NCBI GenBank assembly: GCA_045106195.1
Contig: JBGCEH010000012.1
Location: forward strand, 38,991 to 102,990
Direction of reading: 5' to 3'
DNA length: 64,000 bases
Origin: Granulosicoccus sp045106195
GTDB taxonomy: Bacteria; Pseudomonadota; Gammaproteobacteria; Granulosicoccales; Granulosicoccaceae
The translations under genes and the position numbers were made by a program. Positions 35,693 through 44,035 of the stretch are shown here, piece by piece (position 1 is the first letter of the stretch; each line of letters opens with the position of its first letter). The notes under the pieces were generated by a model that was not told where the DNA came from, ran no database searches, and saw nothing but the letters and a program-made list of their open reading frames with translations.

Positions 35693-36670
35693 TCAGCCAC
35701 GTGGATGATGGCTCTTATGCAGCGACTTGAGCCGCTCTGTAGCAACATGAGTATAGATCTGTGTAGTCGACAGGCTACTGTGTCCGAGTAACATCTGAAC
35801 AACCCGGAGATCGGCGTCGTGGTTCACCAGGTGTGTTGCAAATGCATGGCGTAACGTATGTGGTGAGAGATCTTGAGTAATGCCTGCCACAACGCCATGA
35901 ATGCGAATGCGATGCCAGAAGGTTTGCCGGGTCATCGCCTTACCGCGAAGCGAGAGAAACAGGTCACTGGTGGCGCGCTTCTGCAATACAGGCCTTGCGT
36001 CACGGGCATATTTTGTCACCCAATGCATGGCCAGATCACCCATCGGGACAAGACGCTCCTTACGCCCCTTGCCCCACACGCGAATGACTCCCTGTTCCAG
36101 ATTCACTTGATCTACCGTTAAGCCCACCAGCTCTGAAACACGCAAGCCACATCCGTAAAGTACCTCGAGCATGGCTCTGTCTCGCAGTCCCAGATCCTCG
36201 CTCACGACCGGCGCATCGAGCAAAGCACGCACTTGTGACTCTGTGAGAACCTTGGGTAATGGCCTTCCGATGGAAGGTGAGCGGATGAGCGCGGTGGGAT
36301 TTTCAGAGCACAGGTTTTCTCTAACCGCCCAGCCATAGAATTGTCTCAAGGCGGAAAGAAGACGGGCTGCGCTGCGCGAACTGCTACCGTCACTCACTCT
36401 TATAGACAGACAACGCATGATGTCACTATTTTTCGCACCGATGAGCACGGCAGTTTTGTGATCTGGCCGTATGTCTGAGGTATTCGCCAGAGCAGCTATG
36501 AACGCGCGCAAATCGGTCGCATACGCACTGACCGTATGGGAGCTGAGCCCGCGTTCAACCAGCTGACTATCAGCAAATCGTTGCAGCAGCTGCCGGTCGG
36601 CAGAAGTAATTACTTGCTCACCGGATGCTATTTTGATGCGTTTTGTCTTCAACTTGCCGGTAGCATACAT
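35693..36670 (-). CDS. xerD: Site-specific recombinase XerD
   Basis: The tyrosine recombinase resolves chromosome dimers at dif with XerC. The N-terminal SAM-like domain (FADSQLVERGLSSHTV) is followed by the catalytic domain: Arg in YGCGLRVSELVGL, Lys in WGKGRKERLVP, HTLRHAFATH, LGHSSLSTTQIYTH with the nucleophilic Tyr. The ATG at 36670 gives 325 residues, a little long for XerD (298), with a basic head. In-frame sequence further upstream would overlap the divergent moeA. The start leaves only 25 bases to the moeA ATG. Position before dsbC supports XerD rather than XerC. Confidence 0.9.
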   Translation of the reverse strand: MYATGKLKTKRIKIASGEQVITSADRQLLQRFADSQLVERGLSSHTVSAYATDLRAFIAALANTSDIRPDHKTAVLIGAKNSDIMRCLSIRVSDGSSSRSAARLLSALRQFYGWAVRENLCSENPTALIRSPSIGRPLPKVLTESQVRALLDAPVVSEDLGLRDRAMLEVLYGCGLRVSELVGLTVDQVNLEQGVIRVWGKGRKERLVPMGDLAMHWVTKYARDARPVLQKRATSDLFLSLRGKAMTRQTFWHRIRIHGVVAGITQDLSPHTLRHAFATHLVNHDADLRVVQMLLGHSSLSTTQIYTHVATERLKSLHKSHHPRG

Positions 36671-36695
36671 GCAGATGAGATTTTGAAGGATACAC

Positions 36696-37949
36696 ATGAA
36701 AGAGCGAGATAGTGTCATAAACGATGCGGATCCGAATGCCATAACCATTGAGGAGGCGCGGTTACGAATATACCGTGAACTTGTGCCATGTGTTGAACAC
36801 GAAACGATTCAGTGCGCTGCATCACTTGGACGAGTGATTTCAGCTGACGTTGTTTCTGACATCGATGTCCCCTCGTTCCGCGCCTCTGCAATGGATGGTT
36901 ATGCAGTAAGAACCAGCGAATGCCACTCACCCTTGACAGTATCGGGTGAATCGCTTGCAGGACATCCAGGTGATGATCATATGGCCGTGCGTAGCACCCA
37001 GCGAATCACAACAGGTGCGCGAGTACCCGACGATGCCGATGCTGTTGTTCAACAGGAGAATGTAAGCATTGATGGTGGGACCATCACTATCAATCACATT
37101 CCTACAAGCGGTATGCATGTCAGAGATCCGGGTACCGACAGTTCCAGAGGTAGTACTATTTTGCGTGCCGGTGACCGAGTAGGTGCCGCTGAAAGAGCGT
37201 TGCTTGCTGCACACGGCATTACTCAAATCAATGTGCTTCGCAAGCTACGAGTGGCTGTTTTTTCCACGGGTGATGAGCTGGTAGAGCCCGGCATGAGTCG
37301 CAAGCCGGGGCAGATCAATGATGCCAACCGAGCTTTGCTGATATCCATGTTGAATGAAGCCAGTGTCGAACTGCTGGATCTTGGTATTGCCGCTGATACG
37401 GAAACGGATGTGCAACGGGTTATCGATGCGAGCGATAACGCTGATCTTGTTATTTCAAGTGGCGGTGTTTCGGTCGGTGAGGCAGATCACGTCAAGGCGG
37501 TGCTGAAAAAAAACGGGTCACTGGAATTATGGAAGATTGCCATGAAGCCCGGGAGACCGCTGACATTTGGTTTTCTGAGTCCGTCGCAGGCATTCTTTGG
37601 CCTTCCCGGAAATCCCGTATCAGCAGCACTGACTTGTCTTCTATTCGTCAGGCCAGCCGTCGATTATCTGTGCGGGAGCCAACCAGACGATCTACCTGCA
37701 CTGGAAATACGTCTCAGGGGTAGCCTGAAGAAAAATCCCGGACGTGTTGAATATCAGCGTGCGATCTTGAGCCAGAACGACAGCAATATCTGGGAAGTGA
37801 CCACCACAGGCCTTCAGGATTCCCATGTCTTGACATCACTTCACAAGGCGAACTGCCTGATCGAGCTGCCGATGGCATCCGAAGGCGCCAGCGACGGTGA
37901 ATTAGTCAGGGTATTTCCGTTCACACATTTTGCGCACGGCCCGCTTTAG
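36696..37949 (+). CDS. moeA: Molybdopterin molybdenumtransferase (second copy)
   Basis: The 417-residue paralogue carries the same MoeA landmarks: RASAMDGYAV, RITTGARVPDDADAVV, FSTGDEL, SSGGVSVGEADHV, MKPGRPLTFG and GLPGNPVSA. It starts at ATG with AAGGA six bases upstream, a strong ribosome binding site, and is divergent from xerD. Compared with the copy at 17632-18909 the IFTGAILPTGTD loop is changed to RITTGARVPDDAD, so substrate or metal handling may differ. Possible roles are a general MoeA with one specialised paralogue, or a tungsten-related variant. Confidence 0.9.
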   Translation: MKERDSVINDADPNAITIEEARLRIYRELVPCVEHETIQCAASLGRVISADVVSDIDVPSFRASAMDGYAVRTSECHSPLTVSGESLAGHPGDDHMAVRSTQRITTGARVPDDADAVVQQENVSIDGGTITINHIPTSGMHVRDPGTDSSRGSTILRAGDRVGAAERALLAAHGITQINVLRKLRVAVFSTGDELVEPGMSRKPGQINDANRALLISMLNEASVELLDLGIAADTETDVQRVIDASDNADLVISSGGVSVGEADHVKAVLKKNGSLELWKIAMKPGRPLTFGFLSPSQAFFGLPGNPVSAALTCLLFVRPAVDYLCGSQPDDLPALEIRLRGSLKKNPGRVEYQRAILSQNDSNIWEVTTTGLQDSHVLTSLHKANCLIELPMASEGASDGELVRVFPFTHFAHGPL

Positions 37950-37996
37950 CATCCACCATGAAGGATGAAAGGCTTCAAGTGGCTGACTGAAACCTG

Positions 37997-38024
37997 AAAA
38001 AGGCGACCAATGGGCCGCCCTTTT
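37997..38024. terminator. Bidirectional terminator between moeA and the histone-like gene
   Basis: AAAAGG-CG-A-CC pairs with GG-CG-CC-CTTTT around an AATG loop, with A-tract on one side and T-tract on the other, in a convergent gap. It could end both the moeA transcript and the opposing histone-like transcript. Confidence 0.55.
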
Positions 38025-38071
38025 CAACGTAAGCGCTCACGCGCCAGCCCAGAGGGACCAGCGCGAGTGCC

Positions 38072-38395
38072 TTACTTCTTGCTACGCGCCTTTTTCTTAG
38101 CGCGAGCCTTTTTCTTGCCAGCGGCTTTTTTCTTGCCGCGAGCCTTCTTCTTACCAGCGGCCTTTTTCTTTCCGCGTGCTTTCTTCTTGCTTGCGGCTTT
38201 CTTTTTACCCGCAGCTTTCTTCTTGCCGCGTGTTTTTTTCTTGGAAGCCACCTTTTTCTTGGAAGCTTTCTTTTTACTACTGGCTTTCTTCTTACTGGCG
38301 GCTTTCTTCTTACCGCGAGCTTTTTTCTTACTTGCTGCTTTCTTCTTGCCGGCTTTGGCAGGTTTTGCCGCCGCTGGTTTACTTATACGAGCCAT
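38072..38395 (-). CDS. Histone H1-like Lys/Ala-rich DNA-binding protein
   Basis: The 107-residue protein starts at ATG 38395 with AGGAG about eight bases upstream. It consists almost wholly of basic pentad-like units such as KKAAS, KKARG and KKAAG, resembling the C-terminal tail of eukaryotic histone H1 and bacterial Hc1/AlgP-type proteins. It should bind DNA by charge and help compact the nucleoid. There is no folded domain. Repeats vary in wording (SKK, GKK, RGK), unlike the nearly identical 15-bp units at 63.4 kb. The mRNA leader has a terminator-like hairpin. Confidence 0.8.
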   Translation of the reverse strand: MARISKPAAAKPAKAGKKKAASKKKARGKKKAASKKKASSKKKASKKKVASKKKTRGKKKAAGKKKAASKKKARGKKKAAGKKKARGKKKAAGKKKARAKKKARSKK

Positions 38396-38425
38396 GGTGT
38401 AACTCCTGACTATGAGTTGAGAAAC

Positions 38426-38455
38426 AAAAAAACAGGAGCCATGACACCAGACTCC
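38426..38455 (-). terminator. Leader terminator or attenuator upstream of the histone-like gene
   Basis: On the minus strand GGAGTC (38455-38450) pairs with GGCTCC (38440-38435) around a nine-base loop. It is followed by TG and seven T (38432-38426), 31 bases before the ATG at 38395. This looks like a true intrinsic terminator, so it either attenuates the gene or ends a separate upstream transcript. Confidence 0.55.
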
Positions 38456-39000
38456 CACACAAGCCCCCCTTGAATTCGCATAATCCGAACGACAAAGAGA
38501 TACCTGCCACTGCACTACGACCTACTAGTGGCCTCAGCACCGGGAACGGCTTAAACCTGAACCCGCTACTCAAACCATGAAACGTGTTACGCATCACACA
38601 CTTTCTGAGCTGCTGCAACCTCTCAACAACCCGCATGCTATGACTGCCCGGCGAAGTTAAAAAACAAACCGAACACTCGGGAAACAAAAATCCGTTGCTG
38701 TGGATACCGACTTGATACTCCGATATCAACTGGTCTGTCTGCAAACTTAACCTTTTCAAACTATCGTACAACGATGCAAAGCATCTAAATGATAGTCGTA
38801 AAACGAACCTGCGCTTGACTCAAAAACCACTTGTAAAAAACAAAACAACCCGCACTTCGCTGTTGCATTGTCCACATAGTACAAAAAAATTCAAGCGCAA
38901 GTTGTAAAACAGGTAAAAAAGTTTCCACACAACTATAGCTAATCAATTTTATTTTGTACTAAAAATCAACAGCAACCCGTATCGCACATGCCGTGCCTAT

Positions 39001-39029
39001 TTAACTTTTCACTGCGTATACAGTGTAAT
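39001..39029 (+). promoter_or_regulatory. Candidate promoter with palindromic operator ahead of the RDD gene
   Basis: TTAACT (39001-39006) and TGTAAT (39024-39029) are spaced by 17 bases. The spacer holds the palindrome CACTG-CGTATA-CAGTG (39010-39025), a possible repressor site. The start of transcription would fall about 13 bases before the ATG at 39049. Confidence 0.35.
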
Positions 39030-39048
39030 AACGCGAAATAACAAAGCC

Positions 39049-39459
39049 ATGCAAAACAGTTCATCGACCACCAATCTACTATTTCGACGCATTGCTGCAT
39101 TTCTTTATGACTGCCTGTTGCTTATTGCTATTTACTTTGTCATCACAGCTGCAGTAATACCTTTGAATGATGGTGAAGCCATTCAGCACTGGAGCTATAA
39201 ATTGTTCCTTGTCATGGTCGCTTTTTTATTCTTCGACTGGTTCTGGCGACACGGAGGCCAAACATTGGGGATGCGTGCATGGCGGATTCGATTAGAAGGA
39301 ACAGAACATGAAAAAATCACCTTCAAACAGTCAATTCATCGCTATCTATTAGGGCTTATTGCCTTCGGTTTCACGCTGTTTTTCATGTTTTTAAACTCGA
39401 CGCAACAAGCCTTGCATGACAAGTTGAGCAAGACAAGAATTGTCAAGTATTACAATTAG
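39049..39459 (+). CDS. RDD family membrane protein
   Basis: The 136-residue protein has the RDD-domain start FRRIAAFLYDCLLL, in which the Arg and Asp are conserved. Two further helices follow (YKLFLVMVAFLFFDWFW and YLLGLIAFGFTLFFMFL), with the GGQTLGMRAWRIRL linker and a QALHDKLSKTRIV C terminus, all typical of the family. RDD proteins are small inner-membrane proteins, some with sodium/proton antiport roles. It is monocistronic, ending 62 bases from lptG, which faces it. Confidence 0.82.
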   Translation: MQNSSSTTNLLFRRIAAFLYDCLLLIAIYFVITAAVIPLNDGEAIQHWSYKLFLVMVAFLFFDWFWRHGGQTLGMRAWRIRLEGTEHEKITFKQSIHRYLLGLIAFGFTLFFMFLNSTQQALHDKLSKTRIVKYYN

Positions 39460-39520
39460 TTATGGAATTTCACATTAACTTGAAGCAACGCTTTCTGACG
39501 AATCAATAGAGGTTATGTCC

Positions 39521-40645
39521 TTAAGTGGTACGCCTGATTCCTATGATTGCAACAACCAGAAAGCACAACAAAGGAAGCAGCGCACTCAGAGCAGGTGCAA
39601 ATCCATTGGTGAGAGCGAGCTGGGTTAACAATCGGTTCATAAGGGTATAAAGAATGCCCAGAATTATTCCTATAAAAATCTTCTGACCAGCACCTCCTGA
39701 TCGTTGCGATGCGAACACGAATGGCAAGGAAAGCATCAACATGACGAGCGTAGAAAGAGGGCTCGCCATCTTCACCCAGAAAGCCAGTTCAATGCGTCTA
39801 CTATCCAGCTGGTTATCGTTCAGATAACGCACTTGCTCATACAAATCCATCGCCGAAAGACTCTCAGGCGACACTGAAATACTTTTTAGAACATCGGAAC
39901 TGACGAGTGCCGAATGGGTAATTTTGACTCCATTATCTTCGTTTGCGACAGAATTTCGTCGTAGAAATTCTGACCAGAGGACATTTTCAATTTGTTCATG
40001 ATAAGTCGATGCACTGTCAAAACGGGTTACTGCAATTTCTTTTAATTGCCAATCATCACCAACTGGTCGTGCACTTGAAGCTCTCAACGCGAGCACAATC
40101 TGATTGTTTTCGAACTGATGAACGCTGACATCGAGGAGGGTGAAATCGGGCATTACCGTGCCGATGTTTACGTAACGATCAGCCGATTTCAACCATAAAC
40201 CTCTCGACCCTTTGACTGACAAACGCTTTTCAAGCGCTGTAAGACGCAACTCTTCAGCAATCTGCTCGGACTTAGGCATAACTGTCTCCCCAACCAGAGC
40301 AACCAGCAACATCAGGGCGACACCGGTTATCAGAACTGCACGAATAATCCGACCACCCGAAATACCTGCAGCCCGCATAACCGTCAACTCACTGTTGGAT
40401 GCGAGCGTTCCAAGTCCTAGTAGACTGCCAAGCAATACTGCAGGTGCAAACAACAGATAAATCTTGCCGGGAATGGTGAGAAAGATGTACTGCGCAGCTC
40501 GACCAACGGTATACCCGCCCTTACCTACATCATCCAGTTCACTGATAAATGCAAAAATACTCGCCAGCGTTACCAGTGTCAGCAATACCAGCAAGCTGGT
40601 CATCAGAATTGAACGTCCGATATATCGATCAAGTATTCCAAACAT
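39521..40645 (-). CDS. lptG: LPS export permease LptG
   Basis: The 374-residue permease pairs with LptF and LptB to pull lipopolysaccharide from the inner membrane. It has two N-terminal helices from residue 14 (RSILMTSLLVLLTLVTLAS), a VMRAAGISGGRI coupling segment, a large periplasmic jelly-roll domain (about 130-270) and three C-terminal helices. I set the start at ATG 40645, whose TGATG overlaps the lptF stop by one base; in-frame sequence upstream would overlap lptF by 129 bases. Order lptF-lptG is the norm. Confidence 0.9.
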   Translation of the reverse strand: MFGILDRYIGRSILMTSLLVLLTLVTLASIFAFISELDDVGKGGYTVGRAAQYIFLTIPGKIYLLFAPAVLLGSLLGLGTLASNSELTVMRAAGISGGRIIRAVLITGVALMLLVALVGETVMPKSEQIAEELRLTALEKRLSVKGSRGLWLKSADRYVNIGTVMPDFTLLDVSVHQFENNQIVLALRASSARPVGDDWQLKEIAVTRFDSASTYHEQIENVLWSEFLRRNSVANEDNGVKITHSALVSSDVLKSISVSPESLSAMDLYEQVRYLNDNQLDSRRIELAFWVKMASPLSTLVMLMLSLPFVFASQRSGGAGQKIFIGIILGILYTLMNRLLTQLALTNGFAPALSALLPLLCFLVVAIIGIRRTT

Positions 40646-41733
40646 CAACTTGTACGCCTGAATAGCCACTGCCATCCAACTCGCCTGGCAAGAAGAATGA
40701 TAATCAGGCATATCACCGCCAGATGTATCGGCCACAAACCAACCCAGGCTGGAACGGTGCCGGCTGCAATCCACTTTCGCATTAACACCAGCAGGTTGGC
40801 ATAAGGAATATATATAAGAATGGCAATCGCTACTTTGCCGAATCTACCCGCTCTCGGAGAGGTATAACTCAGCGGCACAGCAAGTAGTGCAAGCAGCAAT
40901 GCAGCCAATGGTATCGATATTCGCCACTGCAACTCGGCTTTGTCTTCCAGATCCCCTGTCCCCCATAATTGATTCAGCGTCTTGCCTTTGCGAATCAATC
41001 TTGGTTCTGCAGGTTCTTCTCTAGGACGAAGAATTCCCTGACGCTTGAAGTCGGTGATGGTGTATCCCGGTTGACCGGGGACACCAACGCTCGTCTGACC
41101 ATCCGTGAAAATCAGGTATTCATCACCGGTTTCAGGATCCTGTTGATACGAGGCAATTCGAGCAGTATCAACCGCAGGTTCCGAGCGCTCGTTTTGTCTG
41201 TACATGAACACATCATTGAACTGTGTCCGCTCCGGGTTACTTTGACGCGCGAAAAAAACCGTCTGACCGTCACTGGACTCAACGAATTTACCCGGCGTCA
41301 CCAGACTCAGCGCTGATTGCTCTCGCATCACCTGCTTGATGTTCTGCTCATAGCGAGCAGCCCAGGGCGATGCAAAAAGGGTTAATGCGGTTATGGAAAG
41401 CACTCCCAGCAAACCAATCACAGCGGTTGGACGCATCAGATCAAACCAGCCAACGCCACAGGCATGCATAACCGACATCTCATTGTCCCGATAGAATCGT
41501 CCATGTGCCAGCATGATGCCCAGATACAAACCCAGTGGAATAAGTGTCACCAGCAAATTGATCGACTTGACCCCGACCAGAATGAGGAGCATGTCAGCCT
41601 GAATGATGCCTTCACTTACCTGGGAAAGGCTTCGCCCCAACACATTGCCCACCATAATCACAAGCAGCACAACCAACACGGCAAGCCATGTCAGCAGCAT
41701 CTCCTTCATCAGGTATCTATCTAGAATGCGCAC
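40645..41733 (-). CDS. lptF: LPS export permease LptF
   Basis: The 362-residue permease begins RILDRYLMKEMLLTWLAVL, the usual LptF start, with a coupling segment VMHACGVGWFDLM. The periplasmic beta-jelly-roll domain lies at about 135-255, followed by helices ending at RRVGWQWLF. It forms the LptB2FG transporter with LptG, encoded immediately downstream. It is divergent from pepA with about 110 bases between starts, the arrangement seen across gammaproteobacteria. Confidence 0.92.
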   Translation of the reverse strand: MRILDRYLMKEMLLTWLAVLVVLLVIMVGNVLGRSLSQVSEGIIQADMLLILVGVKSINLLVTLIPLGLYLGIMLAHGRFYRDNEMSVMHACGVGWFDLMRPTAVIGLLGVLSITALTLFASPWAARYEQNIKQVMREQSALSLVTPGKFVESSDGQTVFFARQSNPERTQFNDVFMYRQNERSEPAVDTARIASYQQDPETGDEYLIFTDGQTSVGVPGQPGYTITDFKRQGILRPREEPAEPRLIRKGKTLNQLWGTGDLEDKAELQWRISIPLAALLLALLAVPLSYTSPRAGRFGKVAIAILIYIPYANLLVLMRKWIAAGTVPAWVGLWPIHLAVICLIIILLARRVGWQWLFRRTS

Positions 41734-41842
41734 TGCGTAAGTTCAGTATCAGAGTGACTGGTTTATCGGACATAGTAACGTGCTTGACGACGCAGTACAC
41801 TGTGAACAGAACCAGGGCACCAATGAGAGAAGACATCACATC

Positions 41843-43330
41843 ATGAAGTTGAATATAGCCAATCGTCTGCCTAAATCAGCAAACAATGCCTGTCAGTTGA
41901 TATTTCTTTTCAGTGACGGCAAGCTCAAGGGCCAAGTGCGCAAGATTGACGCCGACAATGAAGGTCTCGTCAAGAATCTTTACAAATCCGGTGACTTTAC
42001 AGCCAAGGACGGCCAAACCCTGTTATTACACGGCCTGAAAGGGAGCGCTGCAAATAGAGTGCTCCTGACCGGTTTAGGTGATCGTGCAAAAGCGGATGCC
42101 AATACTTGGCGAAAAGCCAGCTCATCGGCCGCTCAGGCGGTGAGCACCACCCCAAGCACCTCGGTGCTGAGCGATTGTCTGACTAGTGTTACCGTCAACA
42201 ACATGGATGCCGCACAAATGGCGGAACATCTGGCACGTGAAATTACCAATGCCAACTACCGTTTCACCCTACACTCATCCAAATCGCAACAGCCCGAACT
42301 TGAAGCACTGGTTCTTTCTTGTGAACGCTCACTGACCGATAGTATAGAACGGGCTGCCAGCCATGGCGTTGCCACAGCCAACGGTATGGCCCTGGCGCGT
42401 GACCTGGGCAATCTGGCACCCAACTTCTGCACCCCCGAATATCTTGCCGATCAGGCAGTATCTCTAGCCACGGAATTTGAAAACTTCACCACCGAAATTA
42501 TTGACGAAGCCGGTATGAAGGCGTTGGGAATGGGCGCATTGTTATCCGTTTCCGCTGGTAGTGAACAGCCAGCCAGATTAATAGTGATGAACTATCAAGG
42601 TAAAACGCGTGCAGGATCGCCCATCGTACTGGTGGGTAAAGGTATCACCTTCGATACAGGGGGTATTTCCATAAAACCTTCCGACGGCATGGATGAAATG
42701 AAGTTTGATATGTGTGGAGCCGCAAGTGTTTTTGGTGCCATGCGTGCATTGGGTGAATTACAAGCTGATCTCAACGTCGTCGGTGTCGTTGCAGCAGCCG
42801 AGAATATGCCGGACGGACGCGCGACAAGACCCGGTGATGTCATTACATCGATGTCAGGAAAAACCATCGAAATACTCAATACTGATGCCGAAGGACGTTT
42901 GGTTCTGTGTGATGCACTTACCTACTCGCAACGATTCAAGCCATCGGCGATTGTAGACATTGCCACGCTAACCGGCGCGGCAGTCATGGCTCTGGGACAT
43001 CATATGAGTGCCGTATTCGGAAATCATAGGGGAACTGTTGATGCGCTTTGTGCAGCGGGCGATGCAACCGGCGACCTCACTTGGCCCATGCCCATGAACA
43101 GTGATTATCAGTCGCAACTGGATTCCAACTTTGCCGATATGGCCAATATAGGCGGTCGACCTGCCGGCGCTGTCACAGCCGCCTGCTTTCTTGCTCGTTT
43201 CGCCGAAGACATGAACTGGGCACACCTGGATATTGCAGGCGTTGCGTGGAACAGCGGCAAAAACAAGGGGGCGACAGGACGGCCGGTCCCGTTGTTAATG
43301 AAATTCCTCGAGCAACACATTAAATCATGA
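41843..43330 (+). CDS. pepA: Leucyl aminopeptidase PepA
   Basis: The 495-residue M17 aminopeptidase has an N-terminal macrodomain-like part and a C-terminal catalytic part. Metal-binding and active-site motifs are GKGITFDTGGISIKP, EMKFDMCGAA and the signature NTDAEGRLVL. The enzyme forms hexamers, cleaves N-terminal residues and in E. coli also helps XerCD recombination at cer sites and regulates carAB. ATG 41843 matches the usual start; a TTG-like extension to 41780 is unlikely. It overlaps holC by four bases. Confidence 0.93.
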   Translation: MKLNIANRLPKSANNACQLIFLFSDGKLKGQVRKIDADNEGLVKNLYKSGDFTAKDGQTLLLHGLKGSAANRVLLTGLGDRAKADANTWRKASSSAAQAVSTTPSTSVLSDCLTSVTVNNMDAAQMAEHLAREITNANYRFTLHSSKSQQPELEALVLSCERSLTDSIERAASHGVATANGMALARDLGNLAPNFCTPEYLADQAVSLATEFENFTTEIIDEAGMKALGMGALLSVSAGSEQPARLIVMNYQGKTRAGSPIVLVGKGITFDTGGISIKPSDGMDEMKFDMCGAASVFGAMRALGELQADLNVVGVVAAAENMPDGRATRPGDVITSMSGKTIEILNTDAEGRLVLCDALTYSQRFKPSAIVDIATLTGAAVMALGHHMSAVFGNHRGTVDALCAAGDATGDLTWPMPMNSDYQSQLDSNFADMANIGGRPAGAVTAACFLARFAEDMNWAHLDIAGVAWNSGKNKGATGRPVPLLMKFLEQHIKS

Positions 43331-43761
43331 CCAGAATTGATTTTTATGTACTCGGCGATGCGACGGAAGTCGCACGTCTGGAATTGGTCTGCAAACTTGC
43401 AGAAAAAGCCTCTGGTCGAGGGCAGAAAGTGTATCTCTACAGCTCGGACAGACAACTGCTAATGGAACTTGATGCTCGTTTGTGGGATTTCCGACCACTG
43501 AGTTTCGTTGCACATAAAATACTGCCTGAATCGCACATCTTGAGTAGTGAGGACAACGACCCCGTGCTGTTATCCTCAGACGAACCCGGCAATGACCGCA
43601 ACCTGCTAATCAATCTGGACCGGGAGGTTCCGCCGTTTTTCAGTCGATTCGAACGCACATTGGAAATTGTTAACAAAGAACCCGAGGTTCAGGCCGCCGG
43701 ACGGGAGCGTTATCGTTTCTACAAACAACGCGGGTACCCGTTGCAACATCACAATGTCTAG
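43327..43761 (+). CDS. holC: DNA polymerase III chi subunit
   Basis: The 144-residue chi subunit links the clamp loader to single-strand binding protein. The N terminus RIDFYVLGDATEVARLELVCKLAEKA and the middle motif WDFRPLSFVAHKIL (short form of the family W-F) are typical, as is NLDREVPPFFSRFERTLEIV. The C-terminal RYRFYKQRGYPLQHHNV fits the usual YR-YK-GYPL-HH ending. It overlaps pepA by an ATGA and precedes valS, the classical order. Confidence 0.9.
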   Translation: MTRIDFYVLGDATEVARLELVCKLAEKASGRGQKVYLYSSDRQLLMELDARLWDFRPLSFVAHKILPESHILSSEDNDPVLLSSDEPGNDRNLLINLDREVPPFFSRFERTLEIVNKEPEVQAAGRERYRFYKQRGYPLQHHNV

Positions 43762-43796
43762 CCTGGATTATTCATGAAACACCCATTCTTTTCGGG

Positions 43797-43860
43797 AGCC
43801 CAGCGCCCGCCCCCGCTTTTCCGTAACGAATCCTGCTTAGTAGGCTACGGGTCCTGGGCT
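43797..43860. repeat. Nested inverted repeat between holC and valS
   Basis: AGCCCAG (43797-43803) pairs with CTGGGCT (43854-43860). Inside, CCGTA (43821-43825) pairs with TACGG (43846-43850). The GC-rich element lies in the 274-base gap ahead of valS and could be a processing hairpin or an attenuator. No T-tract follows. Confidence 0.4.
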
Positions 43861-44035
43861 ACGCGCCCCGGATGAAATACAGCCAGAATTCCGCCGGGCT
43901 GCGATTAGCTCATCGATAGACAGGTAAGCACGCTTCGCTCGGAACTCCAGTTGCTGTTACGACAGAAATAGCAAACCAAAGGCAGACTCATTACTGATAA
44001 CCGCACGACCTCATGGCGCCTTGCTGAAGTACACT

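Larger units (their letters stand above)
38396..39048. other. AT-rich structured noncoding region
   Basis: These 650 bases carry no convincing gene on either strand. Directly visible structures are the leader terminator (38426-38455), a short CCGA-GTGT-TCGG stem with an adjoining T-rich tract on the minus strand (38659-38680), and a nested hairpin at 38760-38796. In that hairpin ACTATC pairs with GATAGT and encloses GATGC-AAA-GCATC. Two 9-mers differ by one base from the DnaA box (38699-38707 and 38868-38876). The region could hold a small RNA or a complex promoter. Confidence 0.5.

Noticed and set aside
38010..38402. Plus-strand frame of FFLPAAFFLPRAFFL-type repeats
   Set aside because: It is the complement of the lysine-rich histone-like gene; the minus-strand frame has a ribosome binding site and a sensible product.
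39010..39025. LexA box
   Set aside because: CTG and CAG are separated by six bases; gammaproteobacterial LexA boxes need CTGT-N8-ACAG.
38520..39048. Replication origin
   Set aside because: Only two one-mismatch DnaA-like boxes, wide spacing, and no dnaA/dnaN/gidA genes in the window.
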